A DNA stretch of 64,000 nt, taken from Liquidambar formosana. Lineage: Eukaryota; Streptophyta; Magnoliopsida; Saxifragales; Altingiaceae. Positions 23,426 to 34,121 of the stretch are shown here, piece after piece. The stretch covers positions 5,409,036 through 5,473,035 of the forward strand of contig CM077833.1 of the NCBI GenBank assembly GCA_039720395.1. The letters are read 5' to 3'. Within the stretch, counting starts at the first letter, position 1. Every line of letters starts with the position of its first letter. The notes beneath the pieces were generated by a model. It had not been told where the DNA came from and ran no database searches. It saw nothing but the letters and a program-made list of their open reading frames with translations. Made by a program: the position numbers and the translations under genes.

Positions 23426-23920
23426 TCCAAAACTGTTACATATCTTCCATAGAATCCGCCCTTCCTAAAAATCTAATATAAATAATATTGAAAAGTCAAA
23501 AAAAGGTTAAAATAGGTATATGAAAATTGTTACTTACCTTATCACATAAAAAACTGTTAAAAAAGGGGTTATGGAGATAAAAAAATCTTATGGTGGGGTT
23601 TTGGTTAAAAGCAGTCTCCTAATAGGGGTTATTGCTAATTTCCCCAAAAGAAAAAGAAAAAAGGTTTTGAATTTTATATCGCCCTCTCACAAATGGCTCT
23701 TTTTCTGTAGTTCAGGTATGTCTCCCTCTCTTTTTCTTACTGATTTCTTTTTTTTGCCCAAGTATGGTCTCTCTCCTCCTTCTCCTCTTCTTATTCTTAT
23801 CAGTGTTCTTTCTTTTTTATTTGTGGGTTTTTTTATTCTTGCTGTTGATCTAGGTTTTCCAAATCAGCATGGATGATTAGGGTTTAGCTGAGATGCACAG
23901 GTCAGTCCCCTTCATCTCAT

Positions 23921-24326
23921 TGATACATACCAAATTATATATTGGGAACATAATAATACGATGGATTGCGTTCCATAATAAGAAGTTACTATTATCTATT
24001 TTAGGTATTTATATTAATTAAGAATTATCTATATTAGGTATTTGAATAAAAAATTATTAGATTAGATTTATTTGAATATTTGAATTAGGTAAGTCATAAG
24101 TTTGGTTTCATTTGATTTGATTTAGGATTTGAATTTGAATTGGAATTTGAATTTATGAGCTTTTATGTTATAAATATGTAAATGCCGTATGGCCAAAAAA
24201 TATGGAAGAATGAATTTTGATTGAGCCTTAGCTCGTTGGAGGTTCCACCCCCCTCGAAGTGGGTTCTTCTCTCCCCTATTCTCTATTTTGTTTTATTTTG
24301 CATAATATTGGGCTAGGAACATATCA
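23921..24326 (+). repeat. 5' LTR of the chromovirus derivative
   Basis: 406 bp, TGATACATACC to GGAACATATCA. It aligns along its length with 26600-27004 at roughly nine bases in ten by eye, so insertion is not recent. Confidence 0.88.
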
Positions 24327-24328
24327 AT

Positions 24329-24340
24329 TGGTATCAGAGT
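24329..24340 (+). other. primer-binding site, tRNA-iMet type
   Basis: TGGTATCAGAGT two bases after the 5' LTR, matching the common initiator-tRNA-Met primer site at 11 of 12 bases. Confidence 0.88.
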
Positions 24341-24353
24341 AATTGTTTCTGGG

Positions 24354-24638
24354 ATGGCTACACCACTGGAGATTATCAATTCGATGCACGGAGATTTTAA
24401 GAAGATGATTGGAATCCTTGATAAAGCTATTGAAAGGCAACAACAAAGGAGTGAAGGCTATACCAACATTTTGATGATGCTTGAAGAAATGAATCATCAT
24501 GATGAGGAGAAATTGAATGGCGAAAATATTGATTTTTTGCTAGAAAAAAATGCTGTTATTGATCGTGATGATGAGTCGTGTGTTGTTGAAGAAGTTCCAA
24601 AAATCAGTGACGATCCAAAGCTCTCGAGTACTAAATGA
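24354..24638 (+). CDS. truncated gag-like ORF of the retroelement derivative
   Basis: 94 codons, starting ATG 14 nt after the primer site. The product is acidic and probably coiled coil (residues 15-55, with runs of Lys/Glu/Gln and Met/Leu spacing). Its position and length are as expected for the N-terminus of a Ty3 Gag cut off by a deletion. No capsid core or zinc knuckle is present. Whether this short protein is made or used is unknown. Confidence 0.5.
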   Translation: MATPLEIINSMHGDFKKMIGILDKAIERQQQRSEGYTNILMMLEEMNHHDEEKLNGENIDFLLEKNAVIDRDDESCVVEEVPKISDDPKLSSTK

Positions 24639-24862
24639 ATTACAACACTTCTTTTCCACAAGATGGAGATTTAGGGCGTTAATTTTTTGGATCCCTTCAT
24701 GTATTCCATTGAGTCAAGGTGCCATGCTGAGAGGACATCTTTGATTCCAATTGCATTCACTACACTATTGGAAAATGAAGCTTTCTTCATCACTACTTTG
24801 TTTTCCCAAGAGTAAGGTAGCAACAAAAAATCCTCATTTATAAATTTATTTCATGGTGCTAG

Positions 24863-26505
24863 TGTAAGGAATTGAGGTAGAGAAAACTACGATGCGGAAC
24901 ATAATGAATAACAAAAATTTGAATCAATTCCTATAGCCTATGAATCTAATCGTGGTTCATTACAAAACAAAACCTTAACTAGAAGAAGAGGGTTATTACT
25001 TACAAGAGGTCCTTAAGATGATTGATAGAACAATGAAGGAACAGCACAAGTTTCCTGCCTCCACGGTATCCACACCAAGCAAAAGCCTTCAGTTGTCCTT
25101 CTAGTTCTCCTTAAGGTTTGCTAGAGAAGGAGAAGAAGAAGAGAGAGAGAGCGCTCCAACACTAGGGCCGGCCAAGAGAGGAGTGTGAGTGTGATGTGTG
25201 TCATGCTATCAAGTGCTAGCTTGTTTATATAGCAAGCACTATAGGGCTGGCCAATGGGGGAATCCCACCTTGTGTGGGTTTTGCAATTTCCTCAAATTGC
25301 AACTTTAACCTCTCTAACTTTCATCCAATGCAAGTGAGGCCCGAAAGAACTTTTCTAAGTACACTCATTCCCTTTTTCTCACAACTTAAAGTTCTACTTG
25401 CTTATTGGTGTGTGACCCATTGAGTTCACAACATCTAGTAGTGGGTAGAAGCACAATGAATGCTCAATGGAACACTTTCCATTAAGGGTTTAATTGAAAT
25501 TCCTTTCCAATTCCTTAATTGATGATAACCAACTTATATCAATTAGAGTTTTTTCTAACCATGAGTAACATCCAGTAATGACTCATGATGTAGTCCTAAA
25601 TGAAGTGAAGATAAATAAAAAAAACCCTTCTATTACAGTTAAGTTTACAATTATATCATTCCATCAAAACAATGTTTCTAATTAAACTAATAAGACATTG
25701 AAGTCTGTTAAGTCCGTAGTTTAATACTTTTATACTCATTCTCAAATATCAACTCAATAGATGCACTATGAAAACTTCTTTTTATAGTCATCCTACTATG
25801 GCTATAGATTTCCATGATTTATATTAGTAAGTGCTACGTGAGACATTCTCTCCCTTTTACTGAGACTGATAGATCCTTGTTGATCACTCATATGCCTTCA
25901 CACATGAAACAATAGAGTTAATGAAAACCCTTGTAAATCCCCAGTGTAATATACAGTTAGTGCTATTAAACTTCTAAAACTCCATGTATAAGACAACCAT
26001 GGTGTCCCAGGTGTAAGGATTACTTGTACCACTGCAACTATGAGATACTGATTGACAAGCAAGTAAAACTCCATTCAGTTATCTCAAAGTAAGATAGTCA
26101 CATTCAGTGTACCTGTTCATATAACAAGCACTTACTTGTTTAGTCTTAGTGTCTCTATACAAATAGCTTGAGACTAGTTATCTTCTTTTAGAGCCGACAT
26201 AATATGTGCTAATCCTATGGTTCATTATTATCCATGATAGTGAATCTTCAATTAGGAATGATTTAAGAGTTTAGTATAGAGATATATATAGATATAGTCT
26301 CCTAATCATAATACTTTGTGATTTCATATCCTCAACTCTAACTCTATGGATATATCATGCAAATATAAAGAATAGAATAAATATGATAATATAAAGCCCT
26401 TTATTAAATAATAATAAATGTGACATACATTAAATGAAATTCTATGATTGTTCTTTATCCCTAAAGTATCATTTCTATGATTGGCTGTAGGGCATACAAC
26501 TAACA
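24863..26505 (-). mobile_element. Copia-type solo LTR, third copy
   Basis: 1643 bp, same family as 2536-4188. Plus-strand ends are TGTAAGGAATTG and CATACAACTAACA. Flanks are GCTAG (24858-24862) and TCTAG (26506-26510), four of five bases. It lies inside the chromovirus derivative, so it is younger than that insertion. Confidence 0.85.
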
Positions 26506-26510
26506 TCTAG

Positions 26511-26599
26511 ATCAAGCAAGATGTGGGTTTTGGGTGGAATTGTTTTTTTCCTCTTACATGTCGACCTCGAGGACAAGGTCGATTTCAAGGGGGGTGGAA
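26511..26599 (+). pseudogene. pol C-terminal remnant and polypurine tract
   Basis: The frame reads HVDLEDKVDFKGGG immediately before the 3' LTR, the pattern (LEDK...F.GG) with which chromoviral polyproteins end. The purine run AAGGGGGGTGGAA (26587-26599) abuts the LTR and serves as the polypurine tract. Confidence 0.75.
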
Positions 26600-27004
26600 T
26601 GATACTTACCCATCTATATATTGGAAACATAGTAATACGATGGATTGCACTTCATAATAATAAGTTACCATTATCTATTTTAGGTATTTATATTAATAAG
26701 GAATTATCGATAGGTATTTGCATAAATAATTATTAGATTAGATTTATTTAAATATTTGAATTAGGTAAGTCATAAGTTTGGTTTGATTTGATTTGATTTA
26801 GGATTTGAATTTGAATTTGTATTTCAATTTATGAGCTTTTATGTTATAAATATGTAGATGCCCATATGGCCAAAAAATATGGAGGAATAAATTTTGATTG
26901 AGCCTTAGCTCATTGGAGGTTCCACCCCGCTCGAAGTGGGTTCTTATTTCCCCCATTCTCTATTTTTGTTTTATTTTGCATGATATTGGGCTAGGAACGT
27001 ATCA
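26600..27004 (+). repeat. 3' LTR of the chromovirus derivative
   Basis: 405 bp, TGATACTTACC to GGAACGTATCA; partner of 23921-24326. Confidence 0.88.
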
Positions 27005-27272
27005 CTCACATGATTCTCCAGCTCCATGGTAAGCTTTCCTTCTATAAAAATCTCTTCTCATTTCAAGTTATATCCTTTCTTTAATATAAGGGTGCATTTC
27101 AGTTACCTTTCCTGTTTCCCCCTTCCCCTCCCCTGTTTGGATCTTGGGAGGAAAAGAAAAAAAAAAAAAAGAGAATATAAAGGAATATTAGTAAGGGTGG
27201 AAATCATTCTGAAGCAGTTTCCTTTAATTCACCCCATGTTTTATTGAGAACCAAACAAAACCGTACACATTT

Positions 27273-28014
27273 GGGAAAATTACACTAACCTCCCTTGAGT
27301 TTTGGTGTCATTGAGTTTTGGTGAAATGACATTGACCTCCCCTAACTTTTCAAGAATTACATGACTTCCCCTAAGATTAGGCCAAAACAACGTAGACCTC
27401 CCTTCCATTACTTTTGCCGTTAAGGAGCATATAAAATGTCCAAATCACCCCCTAGTCTAAATAAAGCCTAAGTTCCTTATATTATTATTATTATTTTTTC
27501 CCATTTCTTAGCTTTGATCTTGGTTTGAGGTGTTTTAAAAAGTCAGAGGCCATTGGTTTAAGTGGAGTCAAAGGGGGATAATTTTTTTTCCATAAGTTTC
27601 TTTTTTTGTTTTTTAATTCCTTTTTTTTTCATCTTTTTTTGGGCCTTGGATCCTTTTTTATCGTAGCAAAAAAATAAAAAATAAATAAAAGGTACCTCTG
27701 TCTTCACATGGCCAGTATATAGGTGCAAAATGAACTTTAATGGTTATATTAGGGATATTTTTATCTTTAAATGAGATTTGAGTTAATTTGGTTATTTCAT
27801 GCATTATTCCTCAATTAAGGGTAATATTGGTATTTTTGTGGGTTTTATGCATGGCATTATCTATTTCCGTTAGTTTTGACTAACGGTCAATGGATGGAGC
27901 GGAGGTGAGTATTAAATTCATTAAACCTCAAGGGAGGTCAATGTAATTTTTTAAATGTCAGGTGAGGTCATTGTCATTTTATCAAACCTCAGGGGAGGTC
28001 AGTATAATTTTCCC
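27273..28014. mobile_element. MITE with GGGAAAATTAYACT ends
   Basis: The left end GGGAAAATTACACTAACCTCCC and the reverse of the right end (GGGAAAATTATACTGACCTCCC) form a terminal inverted repeat. Subterminal ACCTCCC/GGGAGGT blocks recur. This end type is common in plant Mutator-like MITEs. I do not see a clear flanking duplication. Confidence 0.7.
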
Positions 28015-29413
28015 TTGTTTTTTCCTTTTTTTCCCATTTAATTTTTTTCCCTTTGATTTCTTTACATTTATATTTTGTTTATGGGAATGAAGAATGATGT
28101 TTAAGCTGGGGAATTTTTTAAAAATTTTATAGAAAAATAAATTGTGTATGGAAATAAATTGAGTGAAATTTCATGGTAAGCTTTTCTTCCATAAAAAACT
28201 CTTCCATTGTTTTAAAATGTTGTTGGAATGAAGACTTATTCAATTTGTTGTGTTTTTTGTATTTTAAAGTATAAAAATTGAATAACAGACTCAAAGTTTT
28301 TAAGGATGAGTTAAAAGAGTTTGAAAGGCAATCATCAACTTATTTTATGTTGTGAAAATAACATGGTGCCTTTTTTGTTGTTAGTTGCCAACTTTCCAAA
28401 GGTAATAAGATATATTATTTTATTTCCCGGTAATTGAATTTTTCAGGAGATAATTTGATGCGACACTGTGTCACTTTGTGTTTTTGAACCTTTTCTCTTT
28501 GACTTTTACTATTTTTCCCCCTACAATTCCAGCTGCTACTATTTGTTCTGATGAATTTTGTTTTTCTTTCAATTCATAGATGAACAGAGGATGAAAATAG
28601 TGGTGGTGAATGGTCAAGAGCTTCTAAATATGTTGGGGGTTATTAAGGTCTAAGGACGACTGCATGCGCAGGGGAGCTTTGAGAGCTCTAGTTACCCTCT
28701 CACTCTCAGGTTAGACTCTCATGTTTGTATTATTGAACATATTATTGCTTCATATCTATGGAGTATAATTATTCATCAAAAAATATAGTTATAATTAGTC
28801 ATCAAAAAATATAGGCACTTTGAAATTTCACTTCATTTTTAGTAAATGTACATGTCAGCATGCAGATTGGTGCAAAGATTTTGATAAACAAACAACAAAT
28901 GAGGATATTTTAACAGTCATTGGAAGCATGAATTTTTAATACTACTTGATTCAAATAATAACATTTGTTAAGGAACAGGAAAAGCATAATAAGTTTAATT
29001 TATTAGGTGAGATTAACCTCCTCCTCCCCCGGCCAAAAAAAATAAAAAAATTGAAGTTCTTGTTTGGTAATGGAAACTGAAACTACAATAACCTATCTAA
29101 ATTTTGGTTGGTCTACTTTGGGCTTTCCACAAAATGGAATTGTTATAGTTATGACTTAACAAAACTGCAAAATAGTCTAGGGGTGATAGTATCTAATGAT
29201 GTTATAGTTATGACTGTCGTTGATCGGCCACTAGAAGAGCCAAAAAAATTCCTATCTAATGATGTTGCTGAGGTTTCATACCACAGGTTTTATTCTGTGT
29301 AGTCTTGTGTGGGCTCTGCCCCTTTTGATCTATTCTGATCTTCAAAATGGGTTGCTAACCTGTTTTTTGTTCAATTTTTTGCTCAATGGGGAAATGATTT
29401 TAGTTTATATTCA
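28015..29413. other. intergenic, no gene seen
   Basis: AT-rich with T-runs. The short block CATGGTAAGCTTTTCTTCC (28172) repeats one at 27025 on the other side of the MITE. I see no coding region that I can support. Confidence 0.5.
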
Positions 29414-29608
29414 TTTGGGAGTGGAGGAAGAGAGTTCCCTGAAGCTTCACCAGCACTACAGTTAAGCCTTGCTGCTATGATTCAGTACTTTGAATGGAAG
29501 GACAGCGATGCTGTTGACATGGAATAGGGACATGGGATAACCCTGCAAAAGGCTCATCCCTTGGTTTGCATCTCAGTGGCTAGGCGCAATCTATTTCCAA
29601 TAATTTAG
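29414..29608 (+). pseudogene. cytochrome P450 C-terminal relic (CYP93-like)
   Basis: A 65-codon frame reads through the heme-binding loop region to a natural-looking stop at 29606-29608. Segments LQLSLAAMIQYFEWK, VDME then ITLQKAHPLVC and VARRNLFP correspond to the C-terminus of plant P450s of the CYP93 type. The heme loop should be FxxGxRxCxG; here FGSGGREFPEAS has lost the axial Cys. A TAG follows VDME. No upstream P450 exons are recognisable nearby, so this is an isolated, dead fragment. Confidence 0.72.
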
Positions 29609-31752
29609 TTGATTGAAGAGAAAGAAAAAAAACCGAAATTATAGCTACTATGTTTTATATATTCAGGATAATTAAGGTGCAAGAGTCCATGTACATGTAC
29701 CAAATTTATTTCTTGGAAGCACTCAGGAACTGAGATTATCAAGATTGAAAATGTTCTTTTTCCATTGTTTCCTTTTTTGAATTAATCTCCAATTTATACC
29801 TTCAGCCGTTGCTTTGTATGGAACTTACACCGTATATGTTACTGGGGGAATTAAATGATGTCGTTTTCTCTAATATGTTTCTTTTGTTGGATTCTTCTCC
29901 TGTGCTGTTACTTCTCACCTGCTCCCGTCCCATCTCCATCTCATTGCTCTGCTCCCGCTACACCGAGAGAGAGAGAGAGAGAGAGGGAGGGAGGGAGGTG
30001 GTTTTGGTTTCGGGGTCCAGGAAGGAGAAGGCGGAGAGGCAACAACAACAGTAGGTTGCTATTATCCCTGGATTCTGGTCGTCAGCTCTCCACCTCCTCC
30101 CTCACCCCTACCCCTCTGCCGTTTCTGCTCCTAAAATGAAGACAGCCCCTCACCTCCACCCATACTTCTCCACCCACGCGTCTTGTGATCTACGGTGAAG
30201 TTCTTTTGCTTTACTCTGTTATTTCGTTATCCTTTTGTCTTCAGTATTAGAATATTATGCGAGACTACTAAAAGTTACAGAGATGATAAGCTCTTTTGGG
30301 GGAAATTCCTGTGAAGTTTCTTTGTGGGTTTTGTCTATTCTCTGTTTTGCCTTTCCCCCAGTTTTCTCAGAAACCAAATGGATTTATCTAACAATTCCTG
30401 CTTTATATTTTAGGCTCTCTGATTTTGTTGTCAATTAGTTCAGTTTTTTCCTTTGTATGGGCCTATATTTGGCTTTGCTTCTGGCACATTATTGTATATA
30501 TTTTCTCGTGTTAACATATCGATTCTTTTACAATGTATACTATGTTCTTTGTGACGGTAAAGTGCTAGCGGGTTGTTTTGTCCTCCTGTGATGTGATTTT
30601 ATAATTCTGGAATGCGCAATTTATATGGTTCTTAGGCCTTATTGAGCATTGCAAGGGAAAATTTGTTTGCTTTAAGCCAGGTAAGTGTGCGTGTTTACAT
30701 ATCATGAGGGTTTTGCTACAAACTGTTTAATGACTTTGTGGTGCTAATTTGGAGCATCTGCTATTGATTGTTTGTTGAATTCACTTATGAGGAATTTTCT
30801 AGATTAATTGGCTTTTTACTAAGTTAATTGATTGTGCAGGAGGAAGCGAGGTTAAATGTTGGCATTGAACTCTATAACAACTGTCAGTCGTCAAAGTGTT
30901 GGAGGGATGGCTGTTGATAAAACTAAAACTGCCGAGAAAAGGGACCATGCGACAATTGAGCAGTTCGAATAACAATTACTGTTAATTAGAGTTTCCAATT
31001 GTATTATTTAAATTTTTTTTCTGTTACTTCTTTTTCTTTTTCTTGAAATTGTTCAAAATATGCTGTTTATATCAGTTCATGTTTACTAATGGCAAAGGGT
31101 GGGATGCATCCATGCCTAAGGTGACGATTGCGTTTCAGGAATGTTTGGGAAGCCCAAGACTTTATTTTTTAATCCTTGCTGGCTTTCGAAACTGGTAAGT
31201 CCTCAATCCCCATCAGCCGGGTTGGCCCACATCATGAGAATGCCCAAACATGAAACAACACCCAATGTTCTCGAATCAACAAAACCCAATACCCTACGGG
31301 AATTTTTTTCTTAAAAAACATATTAATTTGTTTTATTTATATTTATTGACTGATGAGTGATCGCTCTAGTGGATGAGTGCATCTAATAAATAGTGCTGTA
31401 ATGAAAATTCTGACTCTAAGAAGTAAGAAGGTAAATGCATATGTCTGCATGCAAATGCCATTACTGGACTACGTACTTTCAAAGTTGTATAAAGTTTATA
31501 AATATGAGGCACAATCTCCAACAATCTAGATTTAGGTTTGAATCCATTTTACCATCCTCCGTTAAACAAAGAACAACTATATTAAAAAAATAAAACTGAA
31601 AATAAAAATAAAAAAGCAAATTAAAACGGCCAATTTCATTCCATTACACTGTAAATGATGGGATGTCTAGTCAAAATGCTAATGCATAAACCCGAAATAC
31701 CTAATGCCAGATATAATATTTGAGATCAAATCTCCCTTTTTCATGCAGTTTA
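29609..31752. other. intergenic; possible decayed transcription unit
   Basis: 29935-30200 looks like a GC-richer 5' leader with a GA run (29970-29998) and a C-rich stretch. Exon-like pieces flanked by AG and GT lie near 30633-30685 and 30840-30972, and a 38-codon frame starts at ATG 30856. None matches a family I know, and no long frame can be assembled. Confidence 0.3.
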
Positions 31753-32951
31753 TTATGGTTTACTCAACGTTTGTTCGAGGGTTGTCATTTTATTGGAGTG
31801 TTGAGTAATGACGCGGCTTGTTGATGGATTTTGCGATAAAACAATTTCATATCCATCGTCATATGACTCCATCCCTTCCGCCATAATTTGCCAAACCAAG
31901 CCGCCAGCCATGGTTCCTCCACTTGTCGCGAAGTAGTAGATGTTGGAGTAAATATAATTCAAGAATGAATCCCTAGCATTTATACTGTACCCTGGATCTT
32001 TCTTCGATTTTCCAAATTCGGCGAAAACCAATGGCTTCTTTATAATTGTCCTCGAGTCTGTCCAATGACTTGTCATCCAATTCTGCATGAATGCCATTTG
32101 CGAGTCATCGTTCTGTCCAGACAGCCTGTTGAACAAGTGCATGCATAACTCGTTAATTATCTTCACTGTATATATATATATAACATGACGAATAAAGTTC
32201 CTCAATGAGTGATACTGAGTATAAATTAACGTGGATGGAACTAACCAAATATCGGGATATGCATGAATGGTAGCAAAATCGATTTCTTTAACAAGATTAT
32301 TGCTAATAAAATCTGTGCCAACTTGGTAACCCGGATTGTATTGCTTCCTGTCTGGTATTGAGTCACCATAGAAACCTTCCATGCCTATCTCCAACAAGTG
32401 TTTATTGTCAATAGATTTAACATAAGACGCCATCTCTTGGACCCATCCCTGTCATAATTGAACATACATACAAATATGCCAATTAAAATTCCAATATGTT
32501 AGTATGAGAATTTTGCCATGACATATATATATATATATATATAGTCCCTTTCTTATGAAGTTAACCTAACCTAACTTTACGTTAGGTCACCTTCTAAAAC
32601 TCTATCTCTAATTTTTATTTTTCAAAACCAACTGTTTGGATTAGATCTAATTCATGTGAAGGTCATGCATACCAAAAATCAAGTTGATTCGAGATTAAAA
32701 ACTACTTCATGCATAAATGTCCAAAATGAGCGATTGTCATTAATTAAAAAATGTAATTTTTGGATTATAAAGCAATCAGTCTCGGATCAACTTGATTTTT
32801 AATATGCATCACATACATGATAAGATTATTTAATCCAACGGTTGGTTTCGTAAAATATGAATAACATATAGTTTTGAAAAGTGACCTAACGCAAAGTTAG
32901 ATTAGGTTAACCTCATAAAAAAGAGACTATATATATATATATATATGAGAC

Positions 32952-32990
<39 letters not shown>

Positions 32991-33247
32991 ATGCATGTAA
33001 GGTGTACATGGAGGCTCACATTAATAGTGTTTCCAGAATAATCGACTTGGCAACGTGGCTCGTTCATAAGTTCCCATGCCATGATTGTTGGCTCATCTTT
33101 ATAGGCAACTCCAGTGATTGTGTTTATCCTTGTCAATACCGTCTGTCACGAAGCTCAAACATATCACCAACACGTAATTTACAAATAACCGTTTCTCGAT
33201 CAATATATATTTACAATTCAGTTATTTGGTGTGGGGTCGATCTTCAC

Positions 33248-33279
<32 letters not shown>

Positions 33280-33994
33280 ACCTTGACATGGTTCTTATAG
33301 TACCCTTTCACAACTGTATTAGTATAGAAATCATCATCGCTACTAATCGGCACGCCAGCGCTTCTAGCCCAATTCACATACTGAGGTCTTCCTCCGAAAT
33401 CATGGTAATTGTTGCTCAAACTCAAAATTAAGTAGATTCCATACTTTCGTGCTTCCGCAATCACAAAATCAAGTGCCTGCATTAGATTTGCCATCGAATT
33501 AATTATCAATATCACTAATTGAACTGCATAATCTTCTTCTGTATTTATATATTCCTACCTTTTCTTAGTCTTAGATGACAAAAGAAAAAAGCATGCATAT
33601 ATATAAGCTATTTACGCACACAACAACGGAGATATTGGGAAACTATTAAGGAAACCTGAAAGACTCGGTCGTCATATACACCGGGAGATATCTGCAAGGC
33701 TTGGTAACCTCCATCACTAAAGGCCCATGTCCGACACACGCTGAGACCTGCGGCTGCAGTCTCCCGAAGCACATCGGATACCTTGTACCTCTCACTGGGA
33801 ACCGCTGCCACATGCATCATCCAGTACGAATTAAATCCATTGAATAGAAAAGGAGAACCATTCCGCACGAATTGGCTACTTCTGGTTTCAATGAATCCTG
33901 AGGGTGCAGGAACGACCGGCCTAGCGCCACAAACTAAAGTAGTTACAATTAGGAAAACCCCCCAAACACAACTTATTCTTCCAAAGCATGTCAT
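31753..33994 (-). CDS. MAN: mannan endo-1,4-beta-mannosidase (GH5), five exons
   Basis: Exons (minus): 33994-33656, 33476-33282, 33142-33020, 32448-32246, 32125-31753. Lengths 339, 195, 123, 203 and 373 bp give 410 residues plus stop, all with GT-AG introns. A signal peptide (about residues 1-24, hydrophobic [11 protein letters not shown]) precedes [12 protein letters not shown]5 landmarks: NGFNSYWMM near the N-terminus, [10 protein letters not shown], the acid/base Glu in [18 protein letters not shown] across the exon 4/5 join, and the nucleophile Glu in [19 protein letters not shown] follows. The enzyme cleaves mannans and glucomannans in the cell wall (germination, fruit softening, wood formation). 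It looks intact. Which of the Arabidopsis MAN members is closest is not resolved. Introns hold microsatellites and a MITE. Confidence 0.93.
32540..32930. mobile_element. foldback MITE in mannanase intron 3
   Basis: The left end TAGTCCCTTTCTTATGAAGT and the reversed right end TAGTCTCTTTTTTATGAGGT start arms that continue to pair through AACCTAACCTAACTTTACG and beyond, for roughly 165 bp each, leaving a short centre. Inserted in a TA run, so the target duplication (probably TA) cannot be separated from the repeat. It lies wholly between exons 3 and 4. Confidence 0.8.
32931..32992. repeat. (TA)n(GT)n microsatellite in intron 3
   Basis: TA runs followed by a GT run, close to the exon 3 donor (33019 and below on the minus strand). 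Confidence 0.9.
33249..33281. repeat. (TA)n(GT)n microsatellite abutting the exon 2 donor
   Basis: On the gene's strand the donor GT of intron 2 opens GTACACACAC and runs straight into TATATA. Confidence 0.9.
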
Positions 33995-34067
33995 TGTGCT
34001 TCGAATTAAGGCTTAGTTGATGAATCTTGGAAGGGTAGATATGGGGAAACTATGTTGGGTTGGTGGT

Positions 34068-34075
34068 TATTTATA
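34068..34075 (-). promoter_or_regulatory. TATA box of the mannanase gene
   Basis: The minus strand reads TATAAATA, about 75 bp upstream of the ATG (33994), giving an expected short 5' leader. It is the only clear TATA box in the proximal region. Transcription start is inferred. Confidence 0.65.
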
Positions 34076-34083
34076 GGTAGGAA

Positions 34084-34086
<3 letters not shown>

Positions 34087-34120
<34 letters not shown>
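34087..34120. repeat. (GA)n microsatellite just upstream of the mannanase TATA box
   Basis: A GA run of about 17 units. GA/CT runs next to plant core promoters can bind GAGA-type factors; that role is inference here. Confidence 0.85.

Positions 34121-34121
<1 letters not shown>

Larger units (their letters stand above)
22168..23645. mobile_element. Mutator-like non-autonomous element, 1478 bp
   Basis: Imperfect terminal inverted repeats start GGGAATTTTGGTCAAAACCC at the left and, on the reverse strand, GGGGAAATTAGCAATAACCC at the right. Both then share CCTAT and a GACT...CTTTTA pattern. The element is flanked by identical 9-mers AAAAGAAAA (22159-22167 and 23646-23654), the Mutator duplication length, although these are low-complexity. 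There is no transposase frame. Two internal tandem duplications are listed separately. Confidence 0.65.
23921..27004 (+). mobile_element. chromovirus (Ty3/gypsy) large-deletion derivative with two LTRs
   Basis: Two LTRs (23921-24326 and 26600-27004) in the same orientation, TGATAC...TATCA, with flanks CTCAT and CTCAC (four of five bases match). Inside are a tRNA-iMet primer site, the first ~94 codons of a gag-like frame, and the last codons of pol plus a polypurine tract. The nested solo LTR (24863-26505) accounts for most of the interior; without it the internal region is only about 620 bp. The element is non-autonomous. Confidence 0.88.
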
